Source: Nymphaea colorata
Lineage: Eukaryota; Streptophyta; Magnoliopsida; Nymphaeales; Nymphaeaceae
Direction: 5' to 3'
NCBI RefSeq assembly: GCF_008831285.2
Contig: NC_045141.1
Coordinates: 23,402,742 to 23,462,741, forward strand
Length of the DNA stretch: 60,000 nt
Part shown: positions 59,801 through 60,000 of the stretch, piece by piece
Layout of the letters: each line of letters opens with the position of its first letter
Numbering within the stretch: the first letter of the stretch is position 1
The notes under the pieces: model-generated
Database searches by the model: none
Seen by the model: the letters and a program-made list of their open reading frames with translations, nothing else
What the model was told of the DNA's origin: nothing
Position numbers and translations under genes: made by a program

Positions 59801-59993
59801 ACAAAAAGAACCTCCTTTTTAGTAATTTTTTTCTGATGGTAATTTATGCTGATTTGTTATTTTTCTGTAGTCTACTGCAATTGAAGTGCAAAAACTTCTT
59901 GTCGCCGGTTGCCGGTTAGAAGCTCTCCAGTGTGCACGAGAGGGTCAGTTATGGGGTCCTGCTCTTGTCCTTGCTGGAAAGCTTGGTGACAAG
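56808..59993 (+). CDS. SEC16: SEC16 (MAG5-like) COPII scaffold, 5' part; runs off the right edge
   Basis: Peripheral scaffold of ER exit sites that binds COPII coat proteins and supports ER-to-Golgi export (Arabidopsis MAG5/SEC16A and SEC16B). Visible exons: 56808-58718, 58890-59210, 59660-59794, 59871-59993, all phase 0, giving 830 residues; plant SEC16 is usually about 1300-1400 aa, so the C-terminal part lies outside. The N-terminus MEDQTDEDFFDKLV (after seven residues) and the acidic, Ser-rich region match the family. Two similar blocks read LYPGWKYDP...EWHQLDG (about 265-289) and QYPGWYFDT...KWHQLDG (about 370-391). The central conserved domain begins at about 604 with RPLHALVTFGFGGKLVVMK and continues with QSFPGPLLGGN and LWGPALVLAGKLGD. 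The start ATG at 56808 was chosen by homology; upstream in-frame codons lack an ATG. Intron 2 appears to use a GC donor. Confidence 0.94.
59211..59659 (+). other. Probable GC-AG intron in SEC16
   Basis: The exon ends ...GCTTCACAG and the intron begins GCAAGT; the acceptor is TGCTGACAG at 59651-59659. Joining CAG to GAA gives ASQEIDGPESAV, matching the family. The nearest GT downstream (59215) would join into GCA AGA AAT TGA, an immediate stop. Confidence 0.85.
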
Positions 59994-60000
59994 GTTTGTC

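Noticed and set aside
1-60000. CRISPR array, operon or bacterial mobile island
   Set aside because: All genes are intron-bearing or plant-type; no spaced identical repeats of CRISPR form were seen.

Overview
This window is nuclear DNA of a flowering plant. The evidence is spliceosomal genes with long AT-rich introns, plant-type versions of SMC6, a ZAT-class zinc finger and SEC16, many microsatellites, and decayed transposon remnants. I cannot name the species from sequence alone. There are no operons, CRISPR arrays, rRNA genes or convincing tRNA genes.

Layout. Positions 1-1980 are non-coding upstream DNA. A complete SMC6 (MIM/RAD18-like) gene runs on the + strand from about 2000 to about 27000. 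It has 28 coding exons from ATG 2529 to TGA 26794, and the reading frame closes exactly over 1059 codons plus stop. Its first 500 bases hold two E2F-type sites and an approximately 87-bp tandem repeat whose unit begins with the same ATGACGAGG that starts the protein. Introns 10, 11 and 12 carry five copies of one AT-rich MITE-like family in alternating orientation. Copies in opposite orientation flank exon 11 and exon 12, each a whole number of codons.

Positions 27000-41600 contain no gene I can recognise: simple repeats, short duplications, scattered transposon-like pieces, one unexplained 175-codon ORF, and a large CT/TA/GA palindrome at 38889-38984. A single-exon C2H2 zinc-finger repressor of the ZAT1/4/9 type lies on the - strand at 41632-42702, with a GA microsatellite in its leader. 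Positions 43000-56300 are again gene-poor, with three diverged direct repeats at 49.5-50.0 kb and a cluster of tRNA-like (SINE-type) promoter modules at 51.7-54.9 kb.

The window ends inside a SEC16 (MAG5/SEC16A/B) gene on the + strand. It starts at ATG 56808 and runs off the right edge after four coding exons. One of its introns appears to be GC-AG, and its leader contains several short upstream ORFs.

The three genes are functionally unrelated: chromosome maintenance and DNA repair, transcriptional repression, and ER-exit-site scaffolding. The neighbourhood is an ordinary plant gene arrangement. The interest lies in repeat architecture around the SMC6 start codon and hinge-proximal exons, and in the repeat-rich intergenic DNA.
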